A stretch of DNA of 64,000 nt from Cordylochernes scorpioides (GCA_030710605.1 CP092863.1:142940623-143004622), one strand, 5' to 3'; numbered from the stretch's first letter, positions 45,191 through 54,955 are shown. Notes: a model not told the origin generated them from the letters alone. Made by a program: numbers and translations.

Positions 45191-45528
45191 AACTGTTTTA
45201 GGTAAACTGTTTTAGGTTTTATATCTTGTTATATAAACAAGATATAAAAGTCGGTGTACGAGTGGGTAACACCCTCGATTCCCGACAGTCATGAACCGGG
45301 ATTGAATCCCGCGTTAAGATTTTGTTTAATATGTGAATAACCTTCACATATTATTCATTGTTTCAATTATCATAAACTAGGTTGCTCTTGTTGAGCGGTA
45401 CCTAATAAAGTGATTTTGAACCGAAATTGTTATATAATAATAAAAAATAACAAAATGTTGGCTGGTAGAGAAGGTGGTAAGATAAAGAATGAGTCAAAAC
45501 ACCAGAAAGCTATGTAACATCGACGTAC

Positions 45529-45579
45529 CTTTGTACCAGGAGAATCTTTCGTTGTAACGGATAGTATCGTCATTGGCGG
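45529..45579 (-). CDS. DUOXA: DUOXA exon C (YNERFSW loop motif), middle copy
   Basis: A 51-nt micro-exon with acceptor GTCCAG, donor GTACGT, and phase 1 on both sides. It encodes ANDDTIRYNERFSWYK, the counterpart of the DUOXA motif NETINYNEEFTW. It is too short for ordinary ORF finding and is identified by motif, phase and exact conservation with 27763-27813. A 535-bp solo LTR sits in the intron on its exon-B side. Confidence 0.83.
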
Positions 45580-45600
45580 CTGGACATAATCCATACATAT

Positions 45601-46135
45601 TGTTACGTGGAAAGAAAAGCATATTCCAGAATGGAGAGAGAATGTTTTAGAACGTTCAAGAAAAATGTAGAAAAATCGGAGAACAACTGATTGGCCAATC
45701 TATAGCGATTGCGCAAGGCTCGGTGCTGGCGGCTTTCTGATTGGTTAACCAACCATGACCGTTCTGGAAAGATCTACTCCGGGATATATAGGGATGAGAA
45801 ACTCATGCTGAGAGAAGAAAGATAAGAAAAAGAGTCGAAGAACGAAGCTACGTGGTGTACTCCAACAAGCTGCTGTCTCAAGAGGTCGGACTGCTGCTTA
45901 CCGCCGACGCCGACTTCCTGGAAGATTCTAGAAGGTTCTACGAACTTCTGTCTCCTGTTCTGCGCCTGCTTTCCCTCACCGTGCTGCATTTGGTGAGTTT
46001 ATAACTGCTATTTTCTTTATTGTTGTTTTATTTTTGCACTCTTCTGTAATTATTTTATATCGATTAGACTTAAATAAAGTCCTAAAGATCCTTTGTACCC
46101 ACGGAAGTTATTCTTTGTCAATCAACAACGCAACA
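45601..46135 (-). repeat. Solo LTR (Gypsy-like) in the DUOXA B-C intron
   Basis: 535 bp, TGTTACGTGG...CGCAACA, with ATAT on both sides. A TATA-type GGGATATATAGGG near 45781 and AATAAA near 46074 read on the plus strand as promoter and poly-A signals, so its own sense is probably plus. It sits exactly between the edges of the two duplicated blocks. Confidence 0.78.
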
Positions 46136-46261
46136 ATATGAACGATACAATAAAAGTAGTTTCAATCTTAAATAAGAAAACTTGAGAGAGAGAGAGACAG
46201 GGTTTTCTTGATATCTTTAGACATGGCATCACTATAGTAGGATCCACATGTAGACACTCAC

Positions 46262-46396
46262 CACGTAACGTGACGTTGAAACCCGACAGTCCCACATGTA
46301 GACCCAGCTGTCCGCTCACCATCTCTCGGGAGAAAGCACGATAGGCGGTGACAAGCGGTGTACTTGCTACGTGCCATTCTGTTCCGTAGACACCCA
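46262..46396 (-). CDS. DUOXA: DUOXA exon B (glycosylated loop), middle copy
   Basis: A 135-nt exon with acceptor GTGCAG, donor GTGAGT, and phase 1 on both sides. It encodes the first part of the large loop: YRAFSREMVSGQLGLHVGL followed by GFNVTLR. This matches the DUOXA pattern YKAFSSEW...GLQVGLGGVNITL, including the conserved N-x-T glycosylation site. It differs from 62704-62838 at two bases, both synonymous. Confidence 0.88.
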
Positions 46397-46514
46397 CTGC
46401 ACACAGCGTCTACAGTACTACAACTCTCTACCTCATGGTCTTCACACGGTGTCATGTGTAGAGATAAGAATAATATCAAATATTCAATTTGGAAACAATA
46501 GATAAAAATCTCAA

Positions 46515-46880
46515 AAGTACAATCATAGACAAAAACTTAAGGAAGTTGTACCTTTTACCATGTATATCTGGATTCAGACAATAACTCTGAAATATATTAG
46601 TGACCTTTATTGAAGACACTCGAGATAACCAAATGTGAACAAAATGGTTCGTCTCCTTAAAAAAAAATTACCGAAGACCAGCGACTTAAGCAAGTGGAGC
46701 TCTTTGATTTCGGTGGTCGTCTATATATATATTTTTTATGAGGTAGAGGCAATTTTGTTCACACTTGGTTATCTCGTGTGTCTTCAATAAAGGTCACTGT
46801 AATAACTTTCAGAATTATTGTCTGAATCCAGATATACATGTTAAAAGGTACAAATTCCTTAAGTTTTGTCTATAAGTATA
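46515..46880. repeat. Tc1-type MITE, near full length
   Basis: Left end ATAGACAAAAACTTAAGGAA and right end AATTCCTTAAGTTTTGTCTA around an A-run core. Counterpart at 62965-63330. Confidence 0.75.
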
Positions 46881-46987
46881 TTTTTGATTATTTATTTAAA
46901 AAAAAATGATTAGAGAACTCTCAGTTGATGTTTCAGCGGGAAAAATGTGATTTGCTTTAAGATTCCTATGTACCTGAATATACTTAC

Positions 46988-47045
46988 AGAGGGTGGAAGC
47001 ACCAAGGAATAGACTACTGCTGATCCATACCAAGGACATCAACCT
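46988..47045 (-). CDS. DUOXA: DUOXA exon A (transmembrane segment), middle copy
   Basis: A 58-nt exon with acceptor TTTCAG at its high-coordinate side and donor GTAAGT at the low side. It enters in phase 0 and leaves in phase 1. It encodes RLMSLVWISSSLFLGASTL, which aligns with the DUOXA segment just after the GIRG motif, the second membrane span. It is identical in sequence to 63441-63498. No upstream N-terminal exon could be found between it and 61 kb. Confidence 0.82.
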
Positions 47046-47455
47046 CTGAAACCACAAACACAGAATCAAAACCACACACGTATTCCATGGCGCCAATATT
47101 GAACTATCACACACACAAGCCTTTATTAAGACATTCCGTCTTATACAGACGATTCTCCTGTGAGAAATGGATCCAAAAAGAAATGAGAAGCAGGGGAAGA
47201 AATTGAATCCTCGCTCAAAAAAGAGAAAAAGAAGAAAAGGAAAGAATATCTATGTACAAAAGACTATATACATCGTTTTTCGTGCATAGAACACAGTGAA
47301 GAAGTAGATTATTGAGTAAATGGTTGCATCTAGAGAAGAAGAAAATATTTCCACATAGTTTAGTTACTTTGTTAGGTCTTTTTTCTCCTTGCATTCTTGA
47401 AAAAATTAAAGGACTTTAAAATAGCTGACCTTCTGTAATATCAGCTATTTAAAAT

Positions 47456-48095
47456 AGCTGATATTACAGTGACCGTAATCGAAGACACACGAGATAACCA
47501 AGCGTGTATACACTCATAGATAAAACTTAAGGAAGTTGTACCTTTCAGCATGTATATCGGGATTCAGGCAATAACTCTGAAAGATATTACAGTAACACCG
47601 CTATTGAAGACACACGAGATAACCAAGTGTGTATACACTCATGGACAAAACTTAAGGAAGTTGTACCTTTCAGCATGTATATCGGTATTTATACAATAAC
47701 TCTGAAAGATATTACAGTGACCTTTATTGAAGACATACGAGATAACCAAGTGTGTATACACTCATAGACAAAACTTAGGAAGTTTTACCGTTCAGCATGT
47801 ATATCAGGATTGAGACAATAACTCTGAAAGATATTACAGTGACCTTTATTGAAGATACACGAGATAACCAAGTGTGTATACAATCATGGACAAAACTTAA
47901 GGAAGTTGTACCTTTCAGCATGTATATCGGTATTTATACAATAACTCTGAAAGATATTACAGTGACCTTTATTGAAGACACAAGAAATAACCAAGTGTAA
48001 TCAAAATAGAATATCTCCTTAAAAAAAAAAAAAAAAAAAAACAGACGACCGGCGATATCAAAGATTTTACACTTCCTTAAGTTTTGTCCATGAGG
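47456..48095 (+). repeat. Tandem array of Tc1-type MITE left halves
   Basis: About five units of about 123 bp, each from CACTCATGGACAAAACTTAA to GAGATAACCAAGTGTGTATA, closed by one A-run and one right end. Array of half elements with a single terminus. Confidence 0.85.
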
Positions 48096-48234
48096 AGGGA
48101 ATATAGAGATTTAAAATATCTTATTGAAAATAATCATTGCGTGATTTTTAAATTAATATCACTAGTACAATGTACGATGTACTCGTAGTATTTGTATTTT
48201 GTAAATAATATACTGCTTCAGACGATTATCCAAT

Positions 48235-48376
48235 TTACAAATATGTCAGAGTCCCATTTGGTTACTTGTACTCACTGGTGATGTTTTGCTATTTAAAGGA
48301 TCGGGAGCCATTAAAGCAATTTTTTCGATTAATACATAAAAAAGGACCCAATGCAGGATTCGATCACGGGTATATA
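48235..48376 (-). repeat. tRNA-derived SINE fragment, split by Tc1
   Basis: Inverse of the SINE body and head; GACCCAATGCAGGATTCGAT is the tRNA-like part. The Tc1 element starts at its end. Confidence 0.6.
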
Positions 48377-49802
48377 TACTCTATAACAAAAAAAAAATCG
48401 ACGCACCAAGAAGCAGTTGTCCGATTTATATGAAAATATGTATACAAAGAGGTTTCGACCAAACATGCAAATGATTGAAATTTGGTGGCCGATTTATGCA
48501 AAGCAAGAGCTCCAGCGCTTCTTAACTGCGCATACATCACGAGCATTCTAGATTCAATATTCGGCGCGGCACGAGCTGATTTTCAGAATTTCCGTTTAAT
48601 ATTTTAGCAGTATGCCTATTTCTACTGTATCAATGCCTCGCCGAAAGATTCGTGCTCATTACGAACATATGTCAGAGTTTGAAACTGGTCGTGCCATTGG
48701 ATTGAAAGAGGCTGGTTGGTCTAATCAACTAATCGCGCGACATCTGTGTCGAAGTGATGCGGCTATTAGGCGATGTTGGCAAAAGTGGGTCAACAACGGA
48801 AGTATGCAACGTCAGGACGGCAGCGGTCGACCAAGGGCAACAACAGAACGGGAGGACAGAGCAATTGTCAGAATGGCTGTCGCAGCACCGGAATCCACGT
48901 TATCTACCATCCAACGTGTGACCGGCACACAAGTGTCCAAAATGACCATCAACAGGCGACTGAGAGGGCGGAATCTAAGAGCTCGCCGACCGTTACGATG
49001 CCTACCCCTCACACCCGTGCACCGACAAGTCCGACTACAGTGGTGTCGGGAGCGATCAACTTGGAACTGCGCTGACTGGGGACGTATAGTCTTTAGTGAC
49101 GAGTCCCGTTTCTTACTGTGTCCTGACGACCGTCGCAAAAGTGTCTGGAGACGTCCTGGGCAGCGTGTGGATCCTGGCCTTACTGTCGAACACCACACAG
49201 GTCCACAACAGGGCGTTATGGTCTGGGATGCCATTTCATTTGTTAGCAGGACCCCATTGGTAGTTATTCCTGGCACCCTGACAGCACAACGGTACGTAGA
49301 TGACATTCTACGGCCTGTTTAGTTGCCGTTCCTCTCACATCACCCCGGGCTTACTTTTCAAAAAGATAATGCCCGACCACACACGGCACGTGTTACTATG
49401 GATTGTCTTCAATCTTGCCGAACTCTTCCGTGGCCAGCAAGGTCGCCTGATCTCTCGCCCATAGAGCACATCTGGGATGTGATGGGAAGGCGATTGCAAC
49501 CATCCCGGAATGTTGACTACTTAGCCCGGCAGTTGGAGACAATTTGGCAAGAAATCCCGCAGCACACCATCCGGAATCTTTATCAGTCCATGACACGCCG
49601 GGTGGCAGCCTGCATCCAGGCCAGTGGGGGTCCAACGACATATTGACAGTCTCAATTTTGGACGATCAAACTCTGAAATAAAACAATTAATTGTTCTGAA
49701 ATTTTAAACGTTTTTTCCCCTATACATGCTCTTTACATACACCAATTTTTGTCCTAATCTGACAACTTCTTCTTGGTGCGTCGATTTTTTTGTTATACAG
49801 TG
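48377..49802 (+). mobile_element. Tc1-like DNA transposon (DD34E)
   Basis: A 1426-bp element with inverted repeats of about 45 bp containing ATCGACGCACCAAGAAG, flanked by TA. The left terminal bases read TACTCTATAAC and the right CACTGTATAAC, so the left tip is slightly mutated. It is inserted in a minus-oriented tRNA-derived SINE. Confidence 0.9.
48633..49646 (+). pseudogene. Tc1-like transposase with one in-frame stop
   Basis: The frame starts at MPRRKIRAHYEHMSEFETGR. Two HTH domains are visible (GLKEAGWSNQLIARHLCRSD; STIQRVTGTQVSKMTINRRL) with GRPR between them. The catalytic motifs are FSDESRF, QKDNARPHTA and SPDLSPIEHIWD, giving DD34E. A TAG at 49320-49322 splits the frame after ILRPV; otherwise it is continuous to PTTY. 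It closely resembles the Tc1 transposases that are very abundant in arachnid genomes. Confidence 0.9.
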
Positions 49803-49960
49803 TATATATATATTTTTTTTGCATGATAGAATGACAACAAGGCAGAAGACTGTGAGTATTACGATATAACCATTGTACGTATACTCAAACATACGTTGAA
49901 TAATTTATATTTTTTATATTTGTTTAATGTTAAATACTTTAATTCGAGGTTCGAGTATAT

Positions 49961-50076
49961 GTCAGGATGGCCGAGTGGTCTAAGGCGCCAGACTCAAGAG
50001 TAAATCTTATCCCGTAGCGGGAGTTGGGTGTTCTGATCCACTGTTGTGGGCGTGGGTTCGAATCCCACTTCTGACA
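49961..50076 (+). tRNA. tRNA-Leu(CAA): tRNA-Leu(CAA) with intron, separate locus
   Basis: A third 116-nt copy with the same intron and anticodon, followed by a long T-run. Two substitutions against the first copy fall in the variable arm area (GATCCACTGTTG versus GGTCCACTGATG); one of them touches the anticodon-stem edge. Only about 40 bp of the upstream flank resembles the other two loci, so this is a paralogue with its own context. Confidence 0.93.
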
Positions 50077-50149
50077 CTTTTTTTTTTTTTTTACTTTTCC
50101 GATTTTTTAGTGATATATTAATTTATTACATTTTTTTTTTAAATATTAA

Positions 50150-50225
50150 AAAAGAGACCTGTGTCTCAAAAGTAGTGTGAGGAGTGATATTTGACTAGGG
50201 ATTCGAATCCCACTTTAAACCCTTT
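50150..50225 (+). pseudogene. tRNA 3' half remnant
   Basis: Downstream of the third tRNA-Leu, the sequence GGATTCGAATCCCACTT followed by a T-run reproduces a tRNA B-box and T-arm. No A-box or acceptor partner is present. It is probably a decayed tRNA fragment. Confidence 0.45.
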
Positions 50226-50352
50226 TTTTTTTACCTAAAGGAATTTTTGGGTAATATTTAGATGCAATGTTTTTGTGAGTTGCTCTTTGTTTTATTAAAA
50301 AAAAAAAAGAACATATCTCATGTACATGCTGTACAGGCTACGATAATCATGG

Positions 50353-50605
50353 TACAGTTAAACCTGTCTATAGCGACCCCTCTTGGAACTCACCAGAATA
50401 GGGTGCTATAGACAGGTCACTTTTAATGTAAATCGCATCTTACTACGTATTTAAAATCGGGCGCTATAGAGAGGAAGGCGATTTTTAGATTTTAAATACG
50501 TAGTACGATGCGATTTACATTAAAAGTGACCTGTTTATAGCACCCTCTCTCTATAGCACCCTATTTTGGTGAGTCCCAAGAGCTATAGACAGGTTAATAT
50601 TTAGC
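50353..50605. repeat. Long palindromic MITE
   Basis: TTAAACCTGTCTATAGCGACC at the left and its inverse at the right, with long inner arms (CACTTTTAATGTAAATCGCAT). Ends resemble the pogo-like MITEs (CAGTNNAACCTG). Confidence 0.78.
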
Positions 50606-50689
50606 GATTGCTTTTTACTGTAAGTACACCACATGTCTACACGCATGTAGAAAGCACTTCGACTTTTCAACTTACAAATATATTATTAG

Positions 50690-50890
50690 AAGTATAAAAA
50701 CGTTAGGGAAAACATTTTTATTGTAAGTTTTTTTTAAATTTTTTTTATCCGAGCTTTCGAGTATTTTTGCTCTTCTTCAAGAGTTAAAATTATTTTCTAA
50801 TCATTGATCATCATAACTCCTGAAGAAGAACAGAAATGGTTGAAATCTCACGCGGATAAATAAAGATAACTTACAAGAATTTTTTTTCGC
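50690..50890. repeat. Fold-back element with CTCGAAAGCTCGG motif
   Basis: Inverted arms; the minus arm reads CTTGAAGAAGAGCAAAAATA then CTCGAAAGCTCGGATAAA, and the plus arm is a decayed form (CTCCTGAAGAAGAACAGAAA). Confidence 0.6.
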
Positions 50891-50999
50891 CTCACGATTT
50901 TGTATTTTTAAATTAATATACAGCTCCAGTTGATTATCTTAATGTGGTAGAGCCCCGTACTCACTTGCGCCATCTATCGGAATAAATATCAACTATTCC

Positions 51000-51290
51000 A
51001 AATAATTTCTATGAAAAATAGACACTTCGGCCAGTTAGAGTTTTTTATTTTTCTCAACGTTTCGACAAAAATCTTTTGTCTTTGTCAGGAGAAGTGTCTT
51101 TTTTTTATGAATGCCGACCAGACAACCTCTATCTTTATGATATTCCAAATAAATAATTGGCCAAGTCATTGAGGTTGGCTGATCAATCAAGAATGGGTAT
51201 TTGGCCAATTCTGGAATAATCAAAAATCAACGAATAGTTGAAATTTATTCCGATAGATGGCGCAAGCCATCAGTAACTTTCAATTTTCCG
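51000..51290 (-). repeat. Repeat with decayed hammerhead core
   Basis: Minus strand near 51090-51045 reads CTCCTGACAAAGACAAAAGA then TTTTTGTCGAAACGTTGAG. Stem I pairs CUC/GAG, but the core has CUGACAA instead of CUGACGA. It continues into the GATAGATGGCGC motif shared with the intact hammerhead repeats. Confidence 0.5.
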
Positions 51291-52014
51291 ATAAGAAGAT
51301 GCTTTTTTTCTTCTTTTTCTTAATTTATGAACCTTATCCCAGTATAATACAACTAAAAGCCTTTATTTAGGGTCACAGACCCTATACAGGATTCACCAGA
51401 GGTATGCATAAGAACAAAGCAGTGAGACAAAGGAAATAACGATATAGACAGAAAAAAAAAACAAGAAAGAGAAAGAGGGAAGCAAGAAAAACAACACAAA
51501 AAGAGTAGCAGTAAGAAAGTGAAGAGTAAGTGTCACTTGGCCTTCTTCTCAGATATGGACTTGTGGAAACCATAAAACAGTATAATACAACATTTTTACT
51601 ATTTTTCCATAAGGTAATAAGACCAAATAAATAGTGTGTGACGTTTCGATAACAGCGTTGTTACCATCTACAGACAAAAAAAGTACTGTATATAAACCAA
51701 ATTGTGCCATATCACAACCTGTATTTGAAAAGACAAAACTTTCAGAATAGATTCAGGTTAGTTGAAGATGCTAACTACCCAATGACCATGACAACCTTAG
51801 GCCTAACGTTTCACGACCTTAATAGACATGATGTCCTTGTGTATAGACAGATAGACAACGTATGTGGAAACTTGCGGCTCGTCGTGATGTTTATTCAGCA
51901 CACATGTGTCATGTCTGTGTCAGGTGAGAGCAAATATACCACATGCTGTTTCACATCCTTACAGACCAGTTGTGTGATGTTCCACTTGACTTCCTATTTG
52001 AAAATGTCTGAAAG

Positions 52015-52795
52015 ACATCCACTCATAGACAAACACATAAGGAGGTTGTACCTTTCAGCATGTATATCGGTATACAGACAATAACTCTGAAAGATATTAC
52101 AGTGACCTTTATTGAAGACACGAGATAACCAAGTGTGTATATACTTATGGACAAAACTTAAGGAAGTTATACGTTTTAGCATGTATATCGGGATTCAGAC
52201 AATAACTCTGAAATATATTACAGTGACCTTTATTGAAGACACTCATGGACAAAACTTGAGGAAGTTGTACCTTTTAGCAGGTATATCGGGATTCAGACAA
52301 TAACTCTGAACGATATTTGATACACAGTGACCTTTATTGAAGACACTAATAGACAAAACATAAGGAAGTTGTGCCTTTTAGCATGTATATCGGGATTCAG
52401 ATAATAACTCTGAAATATATTACAGTGACCTTTATTGAAGACATACGAGATTACCAAGTGTGCATACACTCATGGACAAAACTTAAGGAAGTTGTACCTT
52501 TCAGCATGTATATCGGGATTCAGACAATAACTCTGAAAGATATTTGATACACAGTGACCTTTATTGAAGACACTCATGGACAAAACTTAAGGTAGTTGTA
52601 CCTTTCAGCATGTATATCGGGATTCAGAAATAACTCTGAAAGATGTTTGATACACAGTGACCTTTATTTTGAAGATATACTAGATAACCAAGGGTGAATA
52701 AAATCATCTCTGTATCCTTAAAAAAAAAAAAAAAAAAAAGACCAGCCACATCAAAGACTTTCCACTTCCTTAAGTTTCATCCACGAGTGTATTTT
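52015..52795 (+). repeat. Second tandem array of Tc1-type MITE left halves
   Basis: About six units of roughly 105-125 bp, closed by an A-run and TTCCTTAAGTTTCATCCA. Some units join after GAAGACA directly to the next CTCATGGAC. Confidence 0.82.
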
Positions 52796-53099
52796 AAATA
52801 AACGAAACTTTTTCGTTCGTATTGATGTTGTATCTTCTAATTGAAGATTATAATATCTATGAAACATGGCATAAACATGATCAGGAGGGATATGTGGTCT
52901 TCTAGAAGTGATTGGCATGAACCAGCATGTGTTAGGACATAGGATAATAAAACTATTTTTAACATGCATGTTTATTTTTTGAATAAAACAATATTTATAC
53001 TGTTTTTACTGCAATTAAAAAATAATGTGAGAGCCTGGCTCATCAGTGAACCCTCCAAAGTCGTTTTGCCAGTTTTTTAAATTACTATTATTATAAATA

Positions 53100-53372
53100 T
53101 ATGAAAAAACAATAGAAAAAATAAAATATAAGTGGGTCAGGTGTTGATATTAAAAATAAAGAAGGCATCTCCTGACCACGAGCACATGTGCTTTTTATGG
53201 TACAGCCTACTCCACGCTGACGAGCGCCAACAGCGCGAAACGCGTTCGTGGATAGCTTTTCTTGATTTATCAAGAAATTGGGTTGGCCAAATATCAATAT
53301 TTAGTTGATTTCTGTTCCACCAGATGGCGCTCTGCCTTCTGTAAAATACATGTGCTCTTGGTCAGGATATGC
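53100..53372 (+). repeat. Hammerhead-bearing repeat, plus copy
   Basis: The outer segments are inverted: CCTGACCACGAGCACATGTG near 53171 and CACATGTGCT-type sequence near 53350 ending GGTCAGG. Inside are the ribozyme, a short inverted repeat (TTCTTGATTTATCAAGAA) and a CAGATGGCGC motif. No coding sequence is visible. It is probably a non-autonomous Penelope-like or retrozyme-like element. Confidence 0.6.
53211..53252 (+). ncRNA. Hammerhead ribozyme motif (minimal type I), plus copy
   Basis: Core CUGACGA at 53217-53223, stem II 53224-53236, GAAA 53237-53240, predicted cleavage after 53246 (GUU), stem I strands 53211-53216 and 53247-53252 with six pairs. It sits inside a repeat of about 270 bp whose outer parts (CCTGACCACGAGCACATGTG and its inverted form) are shared with 44660-44935. 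Confidence 0.82.
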
Positions 53373-53439
53373 CATTTTAAATATTGATTTCAACACCTTT
53401 TTTTTTTCGTTTTTTAATATATATATATGTAATATGAGG

Positions 53440-54110
53440 TGATATTACCTTTTGAAGTTGATGGGTTGAATTGATTGGATTGATGTGGGCGCAGTCGTTG
53501 GCTGAGTTGGTAAGGTAATCACAAGGGAAAATAACGAGGACACAGAGTTTGGCTTTGAAAAGGCTAGTAATCTAGGGAGAAAAGGAGTTGAAGCTATTGA
53601 TCTGAGTTGGTTATTGGCTATAACTGTTCACATGGTGATAGGATTGACTTATCTGATGGGTTGAGGAGATGGGGGTGACTCCAAAGTGGTCTCTACCGCG
53701 GCGATCTCCGGACTTAACTCGGTGCTGTCCAAGGTCCTGACTCGGTGCTGTCCAGGGGCTAACTCGGTGCTGTCCAGCTCCCAACTGACTATTCTTCGTT
53801 CCCGATTTAAGAAGAAAACTCTTTTGGCTTCTCACTGGCTGGTCGTTCGTGACGTGTAATCTTGCTATAGGTTCCTGGCTAATGTTCTACTCTCTGATTG
53901 GTCTTTGCTAATTCTTTGTTCTCTGGACTTGTCCTAACCTGACCAGGAAATGCTAGGTTCTTGAACTCAGTTTTATGAGTTCCGGGATAATAAAACCTGC
54001 TAATGATTGCTTCCTCTTTGTTAGTCTTTCTCTCCCAGATTCTTAAGCCTTGTCTTTATTAAATCTTTTAAAACATACATTGCATACATATTTGGGCGGG
54101 TTTGCATCCA
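53440..54110 (-). repeat. LTR-like dispersed repeat, copy 2
   Basis: In minus sense it starts TGTCATAATTTGTAC, shares the TTTAATAAAGACAAGG segment and the late CAACGACTGCG segment with copy 1, and contains three short repeats of CTCGGTGCTGTCC (near 53720-53780). No coding sequence. Confidence 0.5.
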
Positions 54111-54149
54111 GTTATGTACAAATTATGACATATATCCCTACCATGCTGA

Positions 54150-54310
54150 TCATGGTGCGTAGAAGTTGCGACTGCTTTTACTGTAAGTGCACCACATGTC
54201 TACACATGTTAAAAGCAGTTCGACTTTTGCACTTACAAATGTGCCAGAGCCCTGTTTGGTTACTTGCACTCGCTGGTTGGGTTGGACTTTTGCAAGAAAT
54301 GGGGGCCATT
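54150..54310 (-). repeat. tRNA-derived SINE fragment
   Basis: Inverse of the body: GTGCACCACATGTCTACACA and CAGTTCGACTTTTGCACTTA are intact; no head. Confidence 0.6.
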
Positions 54311-54630
54311 GAATTTCGTAAGTTTATTTTACCATACCGCTATGATATTGTATATGGGGTTGTTTTGATTTTAAACTGATACTGAAGAAAAACTCTTGGA
54401 AAAAATATATTTTAAACGAAATATTTACTTAAACTTTGAGGACAGTATATATGGAAATACACATAATTATACATTAATAAATATAAAAATATTATTTTTT
54501 AAAGAAACATACGCCTCACAAAGATTTCAAATTTCTTATAAAATATAGCGTACTGATGTATTATCTTTTTATAGATGGATTTTTTTCCGGAAGGAAATTG
54601 ATCTATAAAAATTCAAGTCAACTCTACAGT

Positions 54631-54955
54631 CAAAATAGACCCTAAAACTAAGCATCATCTATTAACCGTCTCCGCAAACCAACGTACTCAGGTCGGTGAC
54701 ATAGCCACAACACCAGCTTTAGAAAATTGAGAAGCGCCCACATGGAGAACATGCTTTCGGGCTAATGGCGTTCGTCAGTGGCTCGTCTATGGTTTCCGCA
54801 CTAGACCGACGAAGGCCATTAGCCCGAAACCATGGTCTCTAGGTGAACGTTTCTCAGTTGTGGTTTCTCAACTGGTGTTGTGGCTTTGTCACCGACCCGA
54901 GTCCGCTAGTTTGTGGTTATGGTCAATAGATGGCGTCTATTTTTGACGGAGAGGC
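54631..54955. repeat. Fold-back element with CUGACGA-type arms
   Basis: Arms of about 145 bp. The minus arm reads CACTGACGAACGCCATTAGC then CCGAAAGCATG; the plus arm reads CGACGAAGGCCATTAGCCCG then AAACCATGG. Confidence 0.75.

Larger units (their letters stand above)
33262..45591 (+). repeat. Large duplicated block, copy 2
   Basis: Partner of 12245-27825. Private insertions are the gag-only LINE plus copia (37.2-42.5k) and several small hairpin elements near 44-45k. Exons and most noncoding sequence are a few percent diverged or less. Confidence 0.88.
35820..47045 (-). other. DUOXA: DUOXA locus, middle copy: six internal exons A-F
   Basis: Dual oxidase maturation factors are multi-pass ER membrane proteins that bind dual oxidase and let it leave the ER and make hydrogen peroxide. 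Six exons in order, 46988-47045 (A), 46262-46396 (B), 45529-45579 (C), 43095-43248 (D), 36408-36619 (E) and 35820-36345 (F), all have GT/AG borders and matching phases (0-1, 1-1, 1-1, 1-2, 2-1, 1-2). Together they give 1136 coding bases, about 378 codons. Family landmarks appear in the right order: a TM segment, an N-glycosylation motif NVT in the extracellular loop, IRYNERFSW, EEYRAALYRGLP, QYRQAGHY, LLWGAFCLWLGANVLL, and YWLVLTAG before a PHR motif. The N-terminal exon and the stop are not joined here. The 6.5-kb intron between D and E holds a gag-only LINE with a copia element inside it. Confidence 0.88.
46137..47554 (+). repeat. Second duplicated block, copy 1
   Basis: Matches 62587-64000 almost base for base, with DUOXA A and B, MITEs and a hairpin-AATAAA repeat tail. 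The match to the right copy is cut by the window end. Confidence 0.88.

Noticed and set aside
50353..50605. Tn/IS-type or bacterial element
   Set aside because: It is a long palindrome with pogo-like MITE ends and no coding sequence; nothing bacterial in the window.
51704..52084. 126-codon plus-strand frame
   Set aside because: The second half runs into Tc1-type MITE sequence and the first half has no recognisable protein features.
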